Assembly: GCF_000368045.1 (NCBI RefSeq)
Contig: NZ_KB849235.1
Location: 782,467-846,466, forward strand
DNA length: 64,000 bases
Reading direction: 5' to 3'
DNA from: Acinetobacter johnsonii CIP 64.6
Lineage (GTDB): Bacteria > Pseudomonadota > Gammaproteobacteria > Pseudomonadales > Moraxellaceae
Below the pieces are notes generated by a model. The model did not search any database. It was not told where the DNA came from and saw only the letters and a list, made by a program, of their open reading frames with translations. Positions 26,645 through 35,557 of this stretch are shown one piece after another; the first letter of the stretch is position 1, and each line of letters opens with the position of its first letter. Made by a program: the position numbers and the translations under genes.

Positions 26645-27214
26645 TTAGGTCTTCGGTAAAGTCACACCTGTTTGACCTTGGTACTTACCACCACGGTCTT
26701 TATACGATGTTTCACACACTTCGTCAGATTCGAAGAACAACATTTGTGCAACACCCTCACCGGCGTAAATACGCGCAGGTAGATTCGTTGTGTTCGAGAA
26801 CTCTAAAGTAACATGACCTTCCCACTCAGGCTCAAGTGGTGTGACGTTTACGATAATACCGCAACGTGCATAGGTCGATTTACCCAAACACACAGTCAAC
26901 ACATTACGCGGAATACGGAAATACTCAACGGTACGTGCTAAAGCAAATGAGTTCGGCGGAATAATACAAACATCAGCTTCAATGTCGATAAAACTTTTAT
27001 CATCAAAGTTTTTTGGATCTACAATTGCCGAGTGAACATTGGTAAAAACTTTAAACTCACGTGCACAACGAACGTCATAACCATAGCTCGACACGCCATA
27101 AGAAATGAGTTTTTGACCATTTTCATCTAAACGAACTTGGTTTTCTGCATACGGTTCGATCATGCCGTGTTTTTCGCTCATTTCGCGAATCCAACGATCG
27201 GACTTAATAGCCAT
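26645..27214 (-). CDS. dcd: dCTP deaminase
   Basis: 189 residues, the standard length. It deaminates dCTP to dUTP in the cytoplasm, the main source of dUMP for thymidylate in Gram-negatives. Diagnostic parts are SYGVSSYGYDVRCAREFKVF split at about 36-54, the nucleotide-site segment GKSTYARCGIIVNVTPLEP (about 110-128) containing the SxxxR and the catalytic glutamate region WEGHVTLEFSNTT, and the C-terminal GKYQGQTGVTLP that closes over the triphosphate. GGAAAG precedes the ATG. Confidence 0.96.
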   Translation of the reverse strand: MAIKSDRWIREMSEKHGMIEPYAENQVRLDENGQKLISYGVSSYGYDVRCAREFKVFTNVHSAIVDPKNFDDKSFIDIEADVCIIPPNSFALARTVEYFRIPRNVLTVCLGKSTYARCGIIVNVTPLEPEWEGHVTLEFSNTTNLPARIYAGEGVAQMLFFESDEVCETSYKDRGGKYQGQTGVTLPKT

Positions 27215-27327
27215 TTATTCTTTCCAAAAAGCTTAATTTCAATAATTGCGTTGTACTTTAACTGAAATCGCTTTCAATGAAAATAAGCGCGTTTAAGTTC
27301 GCAAATTTTCTGTCTTTAATTACTAAA

Positions 27328-27927
27328 TTAAAAACTTAAAATCGCAGAATAGCTCAGCGGAATCGAAAAACTCATCAAAACCAGCGATGCTGTTTTTTGC
27401 AGGTTAGATTGGTTCAGCCAACGAATTTTATTGCTCGCTAAAATTGACCCGATAAAAGTCCAAAAGAAAGCAATTGGAACAATCAAAACCAAAAACAGCG
27501 ACATATGTGACAGATAATAATCCAGTTTTGTCCACGCAATGGTTGGGAAAATGGCTGAAGCAAACAATAATGCTTTAGGGTTCAATAACGTTGCCAAAAA
27601 CAGTTCACGCGCCCGAATAGTCGGTTGATTAAAACTCACTTCAGCATCGGCTGTACGCCATAATTTGATGGCCAAATAAATGATATAGCTTGCGCTGAAC
27701 AGTTTTAAAATAGTCGGCAATAAAGGCAAGTGTACGGACACTTTTCCAATAAGGAAGCCCCATGCGGTGATTGAAATGAGATAGCCAAAAGCTTCTGCTG
27801 GAATGAGACGCAAAGATTTACGAATACCGACTTGAATGCCCGAAGAGGCAAGTAGGGTATTGGTTGGTCCTGGAGTTAGAAGAATGGTTATCACTAAACC
27901 AATAAAAAACCAAGTGACCATATTCAC
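27328..27927 (-). CDS. LysE/RhtB-family amino-acid exporter
   Basis: 199 residues with about six membrane helices. The N-terminal TM1 with the family signature TPGPTNTLLASSGIQVG (about 18-34) and GFLIGKVSVHLPLLPTILKLF identify the LysE superfamily. Members export basic or small neutral amino acids and derivatives by proton antiport; the substrate here is unknown. It is a single gene with no adjacent LysG-type regulator. A second LysE-type exporter lies at 41868-42491. Confidence 0.85.
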   Translation of the reverse strand: MNMVTWFFIGLVITILLTPGPTNTLLASSGIQVGIRKSLRLIPAEAFGYLISITAWGFLIGKVSVHLPLLPTILKLFSASYIIYLAIKLWRTADAEVSFNQPTIRARELFLATLLNPKALLFASAIFPTIAWTKLDYYLSHMSLFLVLIVPIAFFWTFIGSILASNKIRWLNQSNLQKTASLVLMSFSIPLSYSAILSF

Positions 27928-28282
27928 AGACCCACATATATATAACTATAAGCGTAATGACTTGCCATGCTGAAAGCAATCAAATTTAGTGAACCGTGAT
28001 AACAGTTTTTTTAATTTTCATTCAATACTTAACATAAATAACGTATAAGACCCTTACCCAATCTAGCATTCATAAAAATGACGCCACATGCTTTATTCTT
28101 TTTTCAAATCAATGATTTTATAAATCAAATAGACATGCCTAATGAAAAAAAACTATTCAAATGATTTTTAATCAGTTACTTTTTAAAACATGCGTATTTT
28201 TATTCATCAATCTGATCACGCTAAGTCAAGGATAAAAGAGCCAAGTGAATGGCTTTGAAGATAATAAAACGAGGAAAAGTAT
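27928..28282. other. Divergent intergenic region, LysE exporter / TAXI transporter
   Basis: 355 bases, AT-rich, no open frame with a start site. It must hold promoters for both flanking units. A small hairpin (AGCCA-AGTGAA-TGGCT) occurs at about 28238-28253 just before the binding-protein gene. Confidence 0.4.
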
Positions 28283-29293
28283 ATGAAAAAATGGACTCAA
28301 CTCACGCTACTTTCAATTGCACTTGCAGGTCTAGGAGCATGCTCAAGTGACAATAAAACCGCAACTTCAGCCGATGCTCAAACCGAAGCCAGTGCACAAG
28401 CATCCGACAAACTCCAAAGTAAATTTGTCAATATAGCGACAGGTGGTGCATCTGGGCCATATAACGTGATTGGCACCAGTTTGGCTGAAATTTATAATAA
28501 AACCTACGGTGTAAATTCAAAAACCCAAACCACAGGCGCATCGGTAGAAAATCTTAACTTACTCAAACAGAAAAAAGTCGAAATGGCTTTTGTCATGAGT
28601 GACAGCTTAACCGAAGCACTGAATGGCACTGGCAGTTTTGCCAGTGGGAAAATTGATAATGTCCAACAAGTGGCGGCACTCTATCCCAACTATGTACAAA
28701 TTGTGGCATCAAAAAAATCAGGCATTAAAAAGCTTGAAGACTTAAAAGGTAAGCGTATTGCTGTCGGTGCCCAAAACTCAGGGGTTGAAGTTAATGCGCG
28801 CACCCTCTTAAATGGTTTTGGTATTACTTACAATGACGTGAAGGTCGACTATCTAGGCTATGCTGAAGCCGCGGATGCTTTAAAGGGTGGAAAAATTGAT
28901 GCTGCATTCTTAACCAGTGGTATCCCCAACTCATCCTTGATGGAACTGCAACAAGGTTTCGATTTACAACTGGTCGGGATCGATCCTGAGAAAGTGAAAC
29001 AAATCGCCAAAAACCAAACCTATTTCCTATCTCTGAATATTCCGAAAGGCACTTATGGCAATGCAGAAGATATTCCAACTGCGGCCATTATGAATGCTTT
29101 AGTGGTCCGTTCCGACCTTTCTGAAGATGATGTCTATAAACTGACCAAAACTTTCTTTGATAGTTTAGGACAATTGGCCAACTCACATCAGGCAGCGACA
29201 GAAATTAATCTGGAAACGGCTCAAAAAGGCGTGGTTGCTCCGCTACACCCTGGGGCTAAGCGTTATTACGACGAACTCGCAGCGAAAAAATGA
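28283..29293 (+). CDS. TAXI-family TRAP transporter solute-binding lipoprotein
   Basis: 336 residues. The signal ends in the lipobox GLGAC (cysteine about 20), followed by a disordered linker rich in T/S/A. The mature domain matches TAXI binding proteins: NIATGGASGPYNVIGTSLAEI (about 50-70), GASVENLNLLKQKKVEMAFV (about 87-106), KGKRIAVGAQNSGVEVNAR (about 154-172) and DAAFLTSGIPNSSL. It delivers a substrate, often glutamate or another carboxylate in this family, to the fused permease two genes on. AGGA precedes the ATG; the stop overlaps the next start (ATGA). Confidence 0.92.
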   Translation: MKKWTQLTLLSIALAGLGACSSDNKTATSADAQTEASAQASDKLQSKFVNIATGGASGPYNVIGTSLAEIYNKTYGVNSKTQTTGASVENLNLLKQKKVEMAFVMSDSLTEALNGTGSFASGKIDNVQQVAALYPNYVQIVASKKSGIKKLEDLKGKRIAVGAQNSGVEVNARTLLNGFGITYNDVKVDYLGYAEAADALKGGKIDAAFLTSGIPNSSLMELQQGFDLQLVGIDPEKVKQIAKNQTYFLSLNIPKGTYGNAEDIPTAAIMNALVVRSDLSEDDVYKLTKTFFDSLGQLANSHQAATEINLETAQKGVVAPLHPGAKRYYDELAAKK

Positions 29294-29763
29294 AGCTGAA
29301 AAAAAGTGCAGTGTTTACTGCACTTTTTCTACTCGGTTTATGCGGGCTGTTGTTCTTGCCTGTTCGCTATAGCGAAGTAACTGTTGCTCAAATGCAGTGC
29401 CGAATTTCAACAGCACAATTTAGTTTGCAATGGAAACATTCAGTTGAAAAAACTCGTTGGGTTGAAAACTATCAACGAGAGCAACAACACTTTATATTGC
29501 GCTACACCGACCTGATTTCTTTCGGTGCAGGCACACCGAATGACTATCCCATCATCTTTCAAAAAGACGGTATGGTCAGAATGAAAGTTAATCGGCGCAT
29601 TGATCAAATCAACTGGATCATTTCCAAGAATATGCAAGGCAGTATCATCATTCACCAGCGCGTCTGGCCTATTTTTCAACAATATCCAGATTACACCTTG
29701 GTGCAAATTACAGCACAACAACAGCCCTTGTGGAAAGCATGGCAGATCGGAGAATGCCGATGA
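29290..29763 (+). CDS. DUF1850 protein of the TRAP operon
   Basis: 157 residues. An N-terminal hydrophobic segment (AVFTALFLLGLCGLLFLPV) acts as signal anchor. The DUF1850 pattern is visible in FSLQWKHSVEKTRWVENY (about 45-62) and LRYTDLISFGAGTPND (about 70-85). Genes of this family sit almost always between the TAXI binding protein and the permease, and an accessory role in uptake is inferred from that. Both ends overlap the neighbours by ATGA, so all three proteins are translationally coupled. Confidence 0.88.
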   Translation: MKLKKSAVFTALFLLGLCGLLFLPVRYSEVTVAQMQCRISTAQFSLQWKHSVEKTRWVENYQREQQHFILRYTDLISFGAGTPNDYPIIFQKDGMVRMKVNRRIDQINWIISKNMQGSIIIHQRVWPIFQQYPDYTLVQITAQQQPLWKAWQIGECR

Positions 29764-31772
29764 CTCAAAATGAAGAAAAAGTTGCCCCTGAACAATTAGA
29801 TGAGCAACAACAACAAGCCATTTTAGAAAAATTTGATCGTGAGTCAGTGACTCGTTCCCCAAGCAACAAATCTGTGGCATGGTTCATAGCGGCTATTGCT
29901 ATTTTCTATTCCTTATTTCATTTATTTATTACCTTTAATCCACTACCCGAACTGATTCAACGTTCCGCCCATGTCGCTATTGGCTTGGTTTTGATCTTTC
30001 TACTTTATCCTGCGCGTCAGTCCAGTTCACGACAAAGCATCCCTTGGCTGGATTGGTTACTTGCCTTAGCCTCTTTAGCAACCTTTTTGTACCTTTGGAA
30101 AGAATATCAAGCCATTATGACTACGCGTGGGGGTATTCCAAACACTTTAGATATTGTTTTTGCCATTTTAGCCGTGGTGCTGGTGGTTGAAGGTGCTCGG
30201 CGGGTCATGGGATGGATGCTGCCTATTTTAGGTTTAGTCTTTCTGTCTTATCCGTTTTTTAGCCACTATGACTGGGTCCCTGATCGTTTATTGACACGTC
30301 CATATAGTATTAGTGATATTTTCGGGCAAATGTATTTAAAAACCGAAGGACTTTATTCTTCCGCAATCGGTGCTTCAGTCACTTTTATTTTCCTGTTTAT
30401 TTTGTTTGGTGCTTTTCTGGCGAAATCAGGCATGGGAAAACTGTTTAATGATCTTGCGATGGCACTTGCGGGACATAAACAAGGTGGTCCTGCAAAAGTT
30501 GCCGTCATTTCCAGTGGATTTATGGGCAGCATTAATGGCACAGCAGTGGCCAATGTCGTAGGTACTGGTTCATTTACCATTCCCCTGATGAAAAAAATTG
30601 GCTACCACAAAAATTTTGCAGGTGCTGTTGAAGCCAGTGCCTCTGTAGGTGGACAAATTTTACCCCCGGTGATGGGAGCCAGTGCCTTCATTATGGCTGA
30701 AACCACGGGTGTCAGTTATGGCACCATTGCCCTTGCAGCCACCCTTCCAGCTTTGCTCTACTATTTAGGTGTGATGGCGCAGGTTCATTTCCGTGCTGGT
30801 AAAGACAATTTAAAAGGCGTACCGAAAGCGGATTTACCACGGGTTAAAGATGTCCTAAAAGAGCGAGGGCACTTACTTATTCCAATCGTGGCCTTGGTGT
30901 TTTTCCTCTTTCAATCCATTCCTGTCAGTTATGCCGCGGTCTACACCATTGTCTTAACTGTGATTGTGGCGAGTTTCCGCAAATCGACCCGTATGGGCTT
31001 CAAAGAAATATTAGAAGCGCTCGCCGATGGTGCAAAACAATCCCTTTCAGTCATGGCAGCCTGTGCTGTGGTGGGGATTATTATTGGTGTAGTGAGCCTG
31101 ACCAGCTTTGGCTCTGTCATGACCTCCTCGATTATGAGCATCGGTGCAGGCAGCCTATTTCTAACGCTGTTCTTTACCATGATTGCATCGATGATTTTAG
31201 GCATGGGACTTCCTTCGATTCCAGCCTATATCATTACCGCGACCATGGCTGCACCCGCTTTGGCAAACTTTGATATTCCCACACTGGTGGCGCATATGTT
31301 TGTGTTCTACTTTGGTCTGTTTGCCAATATTACGCCACCTGTCGCCTTAGCCGCCTTTGCAGGTGCGGGAATCGCAGGGGGCGACCCAATGCGCACAGGT
31401 TTCCAAGCCTTGAAACTCTCTTTGGCTGGTTTCATTGTCCCGTTCCTGTTCGTCTATAACCCTGCCATGCTGATGATTGATACGGCCAACGTCGCAGTCA
31501 ATGCACGTGAGTTTGCCTTTCCTGCATGGACAACTATTGTGAGTATTGTCTTTACCTCAGTAGTCGGTATTTTGGCGCTGGGTGCAGCAGTTGAAGGTTA
31601 CTTTAAAGTTGGTTTGAACTGGTTCTGGCGAATTTTCTTAGGTGCAGGTGCTTTATGTATGATTATCCCTGAAACTGTGACTGATATTATCGGGATTGTG
31701 ATGGTGGTGATTGCGATCAGCATTAATCTTATGCAAGCCAAAAAACAAAATCAGTCCTATTCACTCTCCTAA
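29760..31772 (+). CDS. TRAP transporter fused permease (TAXI type)
   Basis: 670 residues from ATG 29760. I chose this start because the ATGA overlap with the DUF1850 stop and GGAG seven bases upstream both point to it; the frame extends 10 codons further. A hydrophilic N-terminus precedes four membrane helices (small-subunit part, about 45-190), then the DctM-like large subunit with about twelve helices. Hallmarks are GSINGTAVANVVGTGSFTIP (about 260-280), SASVGGQILPPVMGASAFIM and GMGLPSIPAYIITATMAAP (about 482-500). It drives substrate import with a sodium gradient together with the binding lipoprotein. Confidence 0.93.
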   Translation: MTQNEEKVAPEQLDEQQQQAILEKFDRESVTRSPSNKSVAWFIAAIAIFYSLFHLFITFNPLPELIQRSAHVAIGLVLIFLLYPARQSSSRQSIPWLDWLLALASLATFLYLWKEYQAIMTTRGGIPNTLDIVFAILAVVLVVEGARRVMGWMLPILGLVFLSYPFFSHYDWVPDRLLTRPYSISDIFGQMYLKTEGLYSSAIGASVTFIFLFILFGAFLAKSGMGKLFNDLAMALAGHKQGGPAKVAVISSGFMGSINGTAVANVVGTGSFTIPLMKKIGYHKNFAGAVEASASVGGQILPPVMGASAFIMAETTGVSYGTIALAATLPALLYYLGVMAQVHFRAGKDNLKGVPKADLPRVKDVLKERGHLLIPIVALVFFLFQSIPVSYAAVYTIVLTVIVASFRKSTRMGFKEILEALADGAKQSLSVMAACAVVGIIIGVVSLTSFGSVMTSSIMSIGAGSLFLTLFFTMIASMILGMGLPSIPAYIITATMAAPALANFDIPTLVAHMFVFYFGLFANITPPVALAAFAGAGIAGGDPMRTGFQALKLSLAGFIVPFLFVYNPAMLMIDTANVAVNAREFAFPAWTTIVSIVFTSVVGILALGAAVEGYFKVGLNWFWRIFLGAGALCMIIPETVTDIIGIVMVVIAISINLMQAKKQNQSYSLS

Positions 31773-31782
31773 AAAAGAAACA

Positions 31783-31816
31783 AAAAAAGCCCAACTTAAT
31801 GTGTTGGGCTTTTTTA
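31783..31816. terminator. Bidirectional terminator between the TRAP permease and apbC
   Basis: AAGCCCAAC and GTTGGGCTT pair across a seven-base loop with A7 before and T6 after, between convergent genes. Confidence 0.9.
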
Positions 31817-31824
31817 TGGCTCAT

Positions 31825-33102
31825 TTAGAAAATACGAGTCTGATCTTTTTCAGCCTGAGGCAGTGCGGCTGCAATTTTTTCAGCAATCTGCATATAGCTG
31901 TCTGCTGCACTGTCTTCCACTAAAACAGAAGGCTTGCCCGCATCCGCATTTTCACGGATTTGTACATTTAAAGGTAAACGTCCCAACAGCGGAATAGCAT
32001 ATTGCTCAGACAGTTTATCACCGCCGCCCGTACCAAAAATTTGCTCTTCAAATCCACAATTTGAGCAAATATGGGTCGACATATTTTCCACAACACCCAT
32101 AACTGGAATATGTACGCGGTTAAATAACTCAATGCCTTTAGTCGCATCCATAAGTGCCACATTTTGCGGTGTGGTGACAATCACCGCACCTGTCACAGGA
32201 ATACGCTGCGCAAGCGTCAACTGAATATCACCTGTGCCCGGTGGCATATCAATCATCAATACATCTAAGTCAGGCCATAAGGTTTGATTGAACAGTTGCA
32301 TCAACGCACCTGTCGCTTTCGGCCCACGCCAAGCCACAGGAGTATTGTGATCACCTGTTAAATGCCCAATCGATAACACTGCCAAACCATAGGCATCTAA
32401 GGGTACAAAATTTTCCGCTTCAATCATCGGCGTTTTGCCCGCATTGCCCAACATGGTCGGAATACTTGGACCGTAAATGTCCGCATCTAAGACACCAACT
32501 TTTAAGCCTAGCTTTTGCAAAGCAAGTGCAAGGTTTACCGTGGTAGTGGATTTGCCCACGCCCCCCTTACCCGAGGACACCAAAATCACATTTTGAATAC
32601 GCGGATGCTTCGGCACATCACGTTGTTGTGGCGCTGCTTTTTGAATGGGTGGATTGTTTGTATCAGTTTCAACGGGTTGTGCAACTGCTTTGGGTGCTGA
32701 GCCTGAAGCATCAACCACTGGGGGTAAATTGCTTTTCGGTGCAGCCTCTTTTGCTTGGCTTGAACAGCTCTCACCTTCAGCATGCTGATGTCCACAGCCA
32801 CCTGACTTTTCTTTATGTCCCGTTTTTTGTTGAATCACATGCATGTTTAATTCTTTGATACCGCATGCTTCAAATGCAACCGCCAAATCATCATGAATCT
32901 TTTGTAAATCATCGGCTTCGGCAGGAAAAGTATTGATGGTAATTTGCAGAATATTGCCCTGCACATTCACTTGAGTAATGCGGTCTTTCAACGCATAGTT
33001 TGAATTGGGCAAAATATAGTTTTGCAGTACTGTTTGGATTTCTTCTTCCTTTACCTCCTGCGCAGGAGAAAAAACTGATTTAAGAGAAGAAAGCCACGAC
33101 AT
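31825..33102 (-). CDS. apbC: Iron-sulfur cluster carrier ATPase ApbC/Mrp
   Basis: 425 residues from ATG 33102, chosen because GGAG lies seven bases upstream; the open frame continues 17 codons further without a site. An N-terminal MIP18/DUF59-like domain (about 1-90) is joined by a linker to the P-loop ATPase. The deviant Walker A is VSSGKGGVGKSTTTVNLA near 179. The Fe-S binding CxxC is ICSNCGF near 347, and the switch motif is DMPPGTGDIQLTLAQ. It assembles or transfers 4Fe-4S clusters in the cytoplasm. The linker carries an unusual Cys/His-rich block (SGGCGHQHAEGESC, near 100-113). Confidence 0.93.
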   Translation of the reverse strand: MSWLSSLKSVFSPAQEVKEEEIQTVLQNYILPNSNYALKDRITQVNVQGNILQITINTFPAEADDLQKIHDDLAVAFEACGIKELNMHVIQQKTGHKEKSGGCGHQHAEGESCSSQAKEAAPKSNLPPVVDASGSAPKAVAQPVETDTNNPPIQKAAPQQRDVPKHPRIQNVILVSSGKGGVGKSTTTVNLALALQKLGLKVGVLDADIYGPSIPTMLGNAGKTPMIEAENFVPLDAYGLAVLSIGHLTGDHNTPVAWRGPKATGALMQLFNQTLWPDLDVLMIDMPPGTGDIQLTLAQRIPVTGAVIVTTPQNVALMDATKGIELFNRVHIPVMGVVENMSTHICSNCGFEEQIFGTGGGDKLSEQYAIPLLGRLPLNVQIRENADAGKPSVLVEDSAADSYMQIAEKIAAALPQAEKDQTRIF

Positions 33103-33418
33103 ATATGTACTCCAAATTCGAGTATTCAGCTGAATGCTATAGTTTAACCACAAAACGAACTTAGGTTAAGTTCAGTATTTATGGATTATGCCATGAAATT
33201 TAGTATTCCTAGCTTTTTAGTTGGTTTTATACGCTGAATATCACAGAACAAAGCTTAGTCGTTTAAGCTAACTGAAAAAATAAAATCAGTGAATTACATC
33301 AAATTTGAACGTAAAGAATTGTAAGTACAATCTAATCTCCCCATTTAAGGTGATGTTATTGCATAGCAAAATATCTATATTCTATTGTTCTATCTTGACG
33401 CGATTTGGGGAGAAAAAA
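33103..33418. other. Intergenic region upstream of apbC, no gene seen
   Basis: 316 bases between the apbC start and the start of the next plus-strand gene. It contains AT-rich DNA and presumably both promoters; I see no hairpin or coding frame with a plausible start. Confidence 0.4.
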
Positions 33419-33748
33419 ATGAAACTTTGGGCCGTGGTTGTTTTGGCTTGCACCATATCTAGCTTTAGTTTTGCAGATACATCAACCAATTCATTTAAAA
33501 CCCCTGCGGGTCAAACGGTGACTATCGGTGATCAAGTTCAAGACATGCAGAAAAAAATCGATTTATCGCCAATTTCTATGTCCTCTACCCCAATCAGCAG
33601 TGCGCCGAATAGCCCACTTGAGACTGTATATGTATATGAAATTGCAAACTATCGTTACACCATTCGCACCGTGAACAATCAAATTCAGAGCATCATGTGG
33701 TTTAATTTAGACGCAGACCCTGCACTCAGTACACAGTCTACGCCATAG
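33419..33748 (+). CDS. Small exported protein, function unknown
   Basis: 109 residues. The signal peptide (KLWAVVVLACTISSFSFA) is followed by a short mature domain, TSTNSFKTPAGQTVTIGDQV then ETVYVYEIANYRYTIRTVNN and QIQSIMWFNLD. The layout, an early 'G-x-x-V' segment then paired strands ending in I-x-x-I, looks like small periplasmic proteins of the DUF2845 kind, but without that family's cysteine, so I do not name it. GGGGAG six bases before ATG 33419 decides the start; the frame is open 38 codons further upstream. Confidence 0.7.
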   Translation: MKLWAVVVLACTISSFSFADTSTNSFKTPAGQTVTIGDQVQDMQKKIDLSPISMSSTPISSAPNSPLETVYVYEIANYRYTIRTVNNQIQSIMWFNLDADPALSTQSTP

Positions 33749-33792
33749 TATTCGCAAATTCGGAAAAATCGACATTCGCCGTTTCAGACGGA

Positions 33793-34257
33793 TTAAGCTT
33801 GGTCGTCTTTTTTAAACTTTTGCAGTGTTTCTGTGGCTTTCTTTTTCAACTCATCAAACTTTTCAGTGGCTTGCACCTTAAATTCTTCCAGTTTAATTTC
33901 GGCCTCATGCTTTAACTCAGTGGCTTTAAGTTTCGCCTCATCCAGTTTATGCCCTGCTTCAACTTTAAAATGATCCAATTTTTCCTGCGCGACTTGTTTC
34001 GCGTGCTCAGCTTTGGCTTGTGCAGACTCCAACTTTTGCTCAAAAGCTGCATCGCCTTCGGCTTTACTTTTTGCTGCGTTCTGCTTTAAGTCAGTCAGCT
34101 GCTTTTCAGCATCAAGCTTGGCTTCAGTAGCCTGATGTTTGACATCTTCCAGCACTTTCTTGCCTTCGAGTTTTGCCTCTTGAGCTTTCAAATTCAAGTC
34201 TTCACCCAACTCAGTCGCTTTGGTTTTTAAATCATCGAGTTTATTGTCATTTGTCAT
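33793..34257 (-). CDS. LEA/hydrophilin-like repetitive helical protein
   Basis: 154 residues composed almost entirely of K, E, A, L, D, Q and T. There is no cysteine, no tryptophan, no signal peptide and no membrane segment. Degenerate units of about 11 residues recur with the pattern K-A-x-E-x-K-x-E-A-E/K: for example LKAQEAKLEGKKVLEDVKH, QATEAKLDAEKQL, LDEAKLKATELKHEAEIKL and VQATEKFDELKKKATETLQ. This composition is that of group-3 LEA proteins and of the disordered hydrophilins that help A. baumannii survive drying (DtpA/DtpB). It may protect proteins or membranes under desiccation; orthology to those proteins is not shown. Confidence 0.7.
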   Translation of the reverse strand: MTNDNKLDDLKTKATELGEDLNLKAQEAKLEGKKVLEDVKHQATEAKLDAEKQLTDLKQNAAKSKAEGDAAFEQKLESAQAKAEHAKQVAQEKLDHFKVEAGHKLDEAKLKATELKHEAEIKLEEFKVQATEKFDELKKKATETLQKFKKDDQA

Positions 34258-34355
34258 GTCACAGCCCTCTTTCGTATTTAAAATTTTGCTTAACTCAGAG
34301 TTATACCTTGCTTTTTAAGTGCTGACGTCATTTGCATCATTTGGAAACAATAGCT

Positions 34356-34390
34356 GTACAGGATGCATCAATTTAAACACCATCCTGTAC
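34356..34390. repeat. 10-bp perfect inverted repeat between two minus-strand genes
   Basis: GTACAGGATG and CATCCTGTAC are separated by 15 bases. The hairpin starts 17 bases after the stop of the 34407-35207 gene. No T-run follows, so it is at best a weak terminator or an mRNA 3'-end stabiliser. Confidence 0.5.
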
Positions 34391-34406
34391 CACTCAACGG
34401 AAGAGA

Positions 34407-35207
34407 CTAACGCTTTAAAGTACTGATAAAGCTGATAACTGCAAACAGCCAAATAAACAAAATGAAACTGCGTGCTTGAGTGAAATGGGTCACGTCTGCG
34501 CCATGTACCATATTATGACGGCTGGCCGTGACACTAGAACTCGCATCCATTTTCAATGCTTCAAGGCTTAGGAAATACGGGTTGATTTCACTGGCAATTT
34601 TAACTTTATGCCATAGGCTTTTGACCTCATGGCCTTTCAAACCTGGTACGATTTTATAGACATCGACAAACTTGGTTTGATTTTGCTGTAAATACCCATG
34701 CTCAATCAACGCATCGGTCAAAATCCCTTCAATTTGACCATAAAGAACCGTAATACAACCTGCATAACACTGCTGTTGATATAGTTTTAAAGTTTCTTCA
34801 ATCACGCTGCGGCGCTGAGCTTGGAATGCCCCCAAATCCATCGCGTCGTAAGCGTCAAACAAAGTCGTTTGGAAATAGTCCGTTTGAATTAAATCGGGCA
34901 ATTGAAACTTAGTCATATCCGCTTCTTTTTCATGGGCTATTTGCCAGAAATACAACAGATTGAGCACGTCATTGGCGATTGGATCATCACTTTCATACTC
35001 AAGTTGATCCGCCATTACCGCAAAGTACGGATCTTCAGACTCGAGCTGACGGAGCGACTCGACCAATTGTGCATGTGGTCGACTACCCATTGAAGCAAGA
35101 TATTGTTCAGCTTGTTGTAAAAGTCGATTGCCCAGTAGTTTAGTCGCTTGTGGATTTTGCGGAATTCGGGTCACGGGTTGGTCGAAATCAAAATCATCAT
35201 CGATCAT
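34407..35207 (-). CDS. HEPN-like protein with C-terminal membrane anchor, function unknown
   Basis: 266 residues from ATG 35207. The protein is mainly helical and acidic at the start (IDDDFDFDQPVTRIP). Its middle part (RRSVIEETLKLYQQQCYAGC then ITVLYGQIEGILTDALIEHG) matches the first helices of HEPN-type domains. SRHNMVHGADV near 235 carries the R-x4-H arrangement that forms the RNase site in catalytic HEPN proteins. A single membrane helix ends the chain (FILFIWLFAVISFIS). AAGAG lies ten bases before 35207; the ATG at 35216 is too close to that site. I infer a membrane-tethered HEPN protein; an enzyme activity is not shown. Confidence 0.65.
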   Translation of the reverse strand: MIDDDFDFDQPVTRIPQNPQATKLLGNRLLQQAEQYLASMGSRPHAQLVESLRQLESEDPYFAVMADQLEYESDDPIANDVLNLLYFWQIAHEKEADMTKFQLPDLIQTDYFQTTLFDAYDAMDLGAFQAQRRSVIEETLKLYQQQCYAGCITVLYGQIEGILTDALIEHGYLQQNQTKFVDVYKIVPGLKGHEVKSLWHKVKIASEINPYFLSLEALKMDASSSVTASRHNMVHGADVTHFTQARSFILFIWLFAVISFISTLKR

Positions 35208-35557
35208 AGACGGCATACTCTTAAAAACGGGCTGAATCTAAGTATTATCGCTGTTAATAGCGCATGAATATAGAGAAAATACGCATTAGTTTTAAGTTCC
35301 ATCATTTGAATTTTGAACAATCCCTTCAATCTTTCATTAAAAGATGAACAAGCTGCTTTATGCCGTTTTAGACCATGCATTTCCCATGATTTTTTCAGTA
35401 TCTGGCTCAAATTAGCGATTGATGCTCAATCTAGCGATCAATTCATATGGGCTTTAGTCTCATTTGAAAACTTTTCACCGATTCACTTGTGCAAGTCGCG
35501 GCTATCTAAGGTAAAATCGTTGACCTTATATAAAATACGAATGAGAGAGTCATATCC

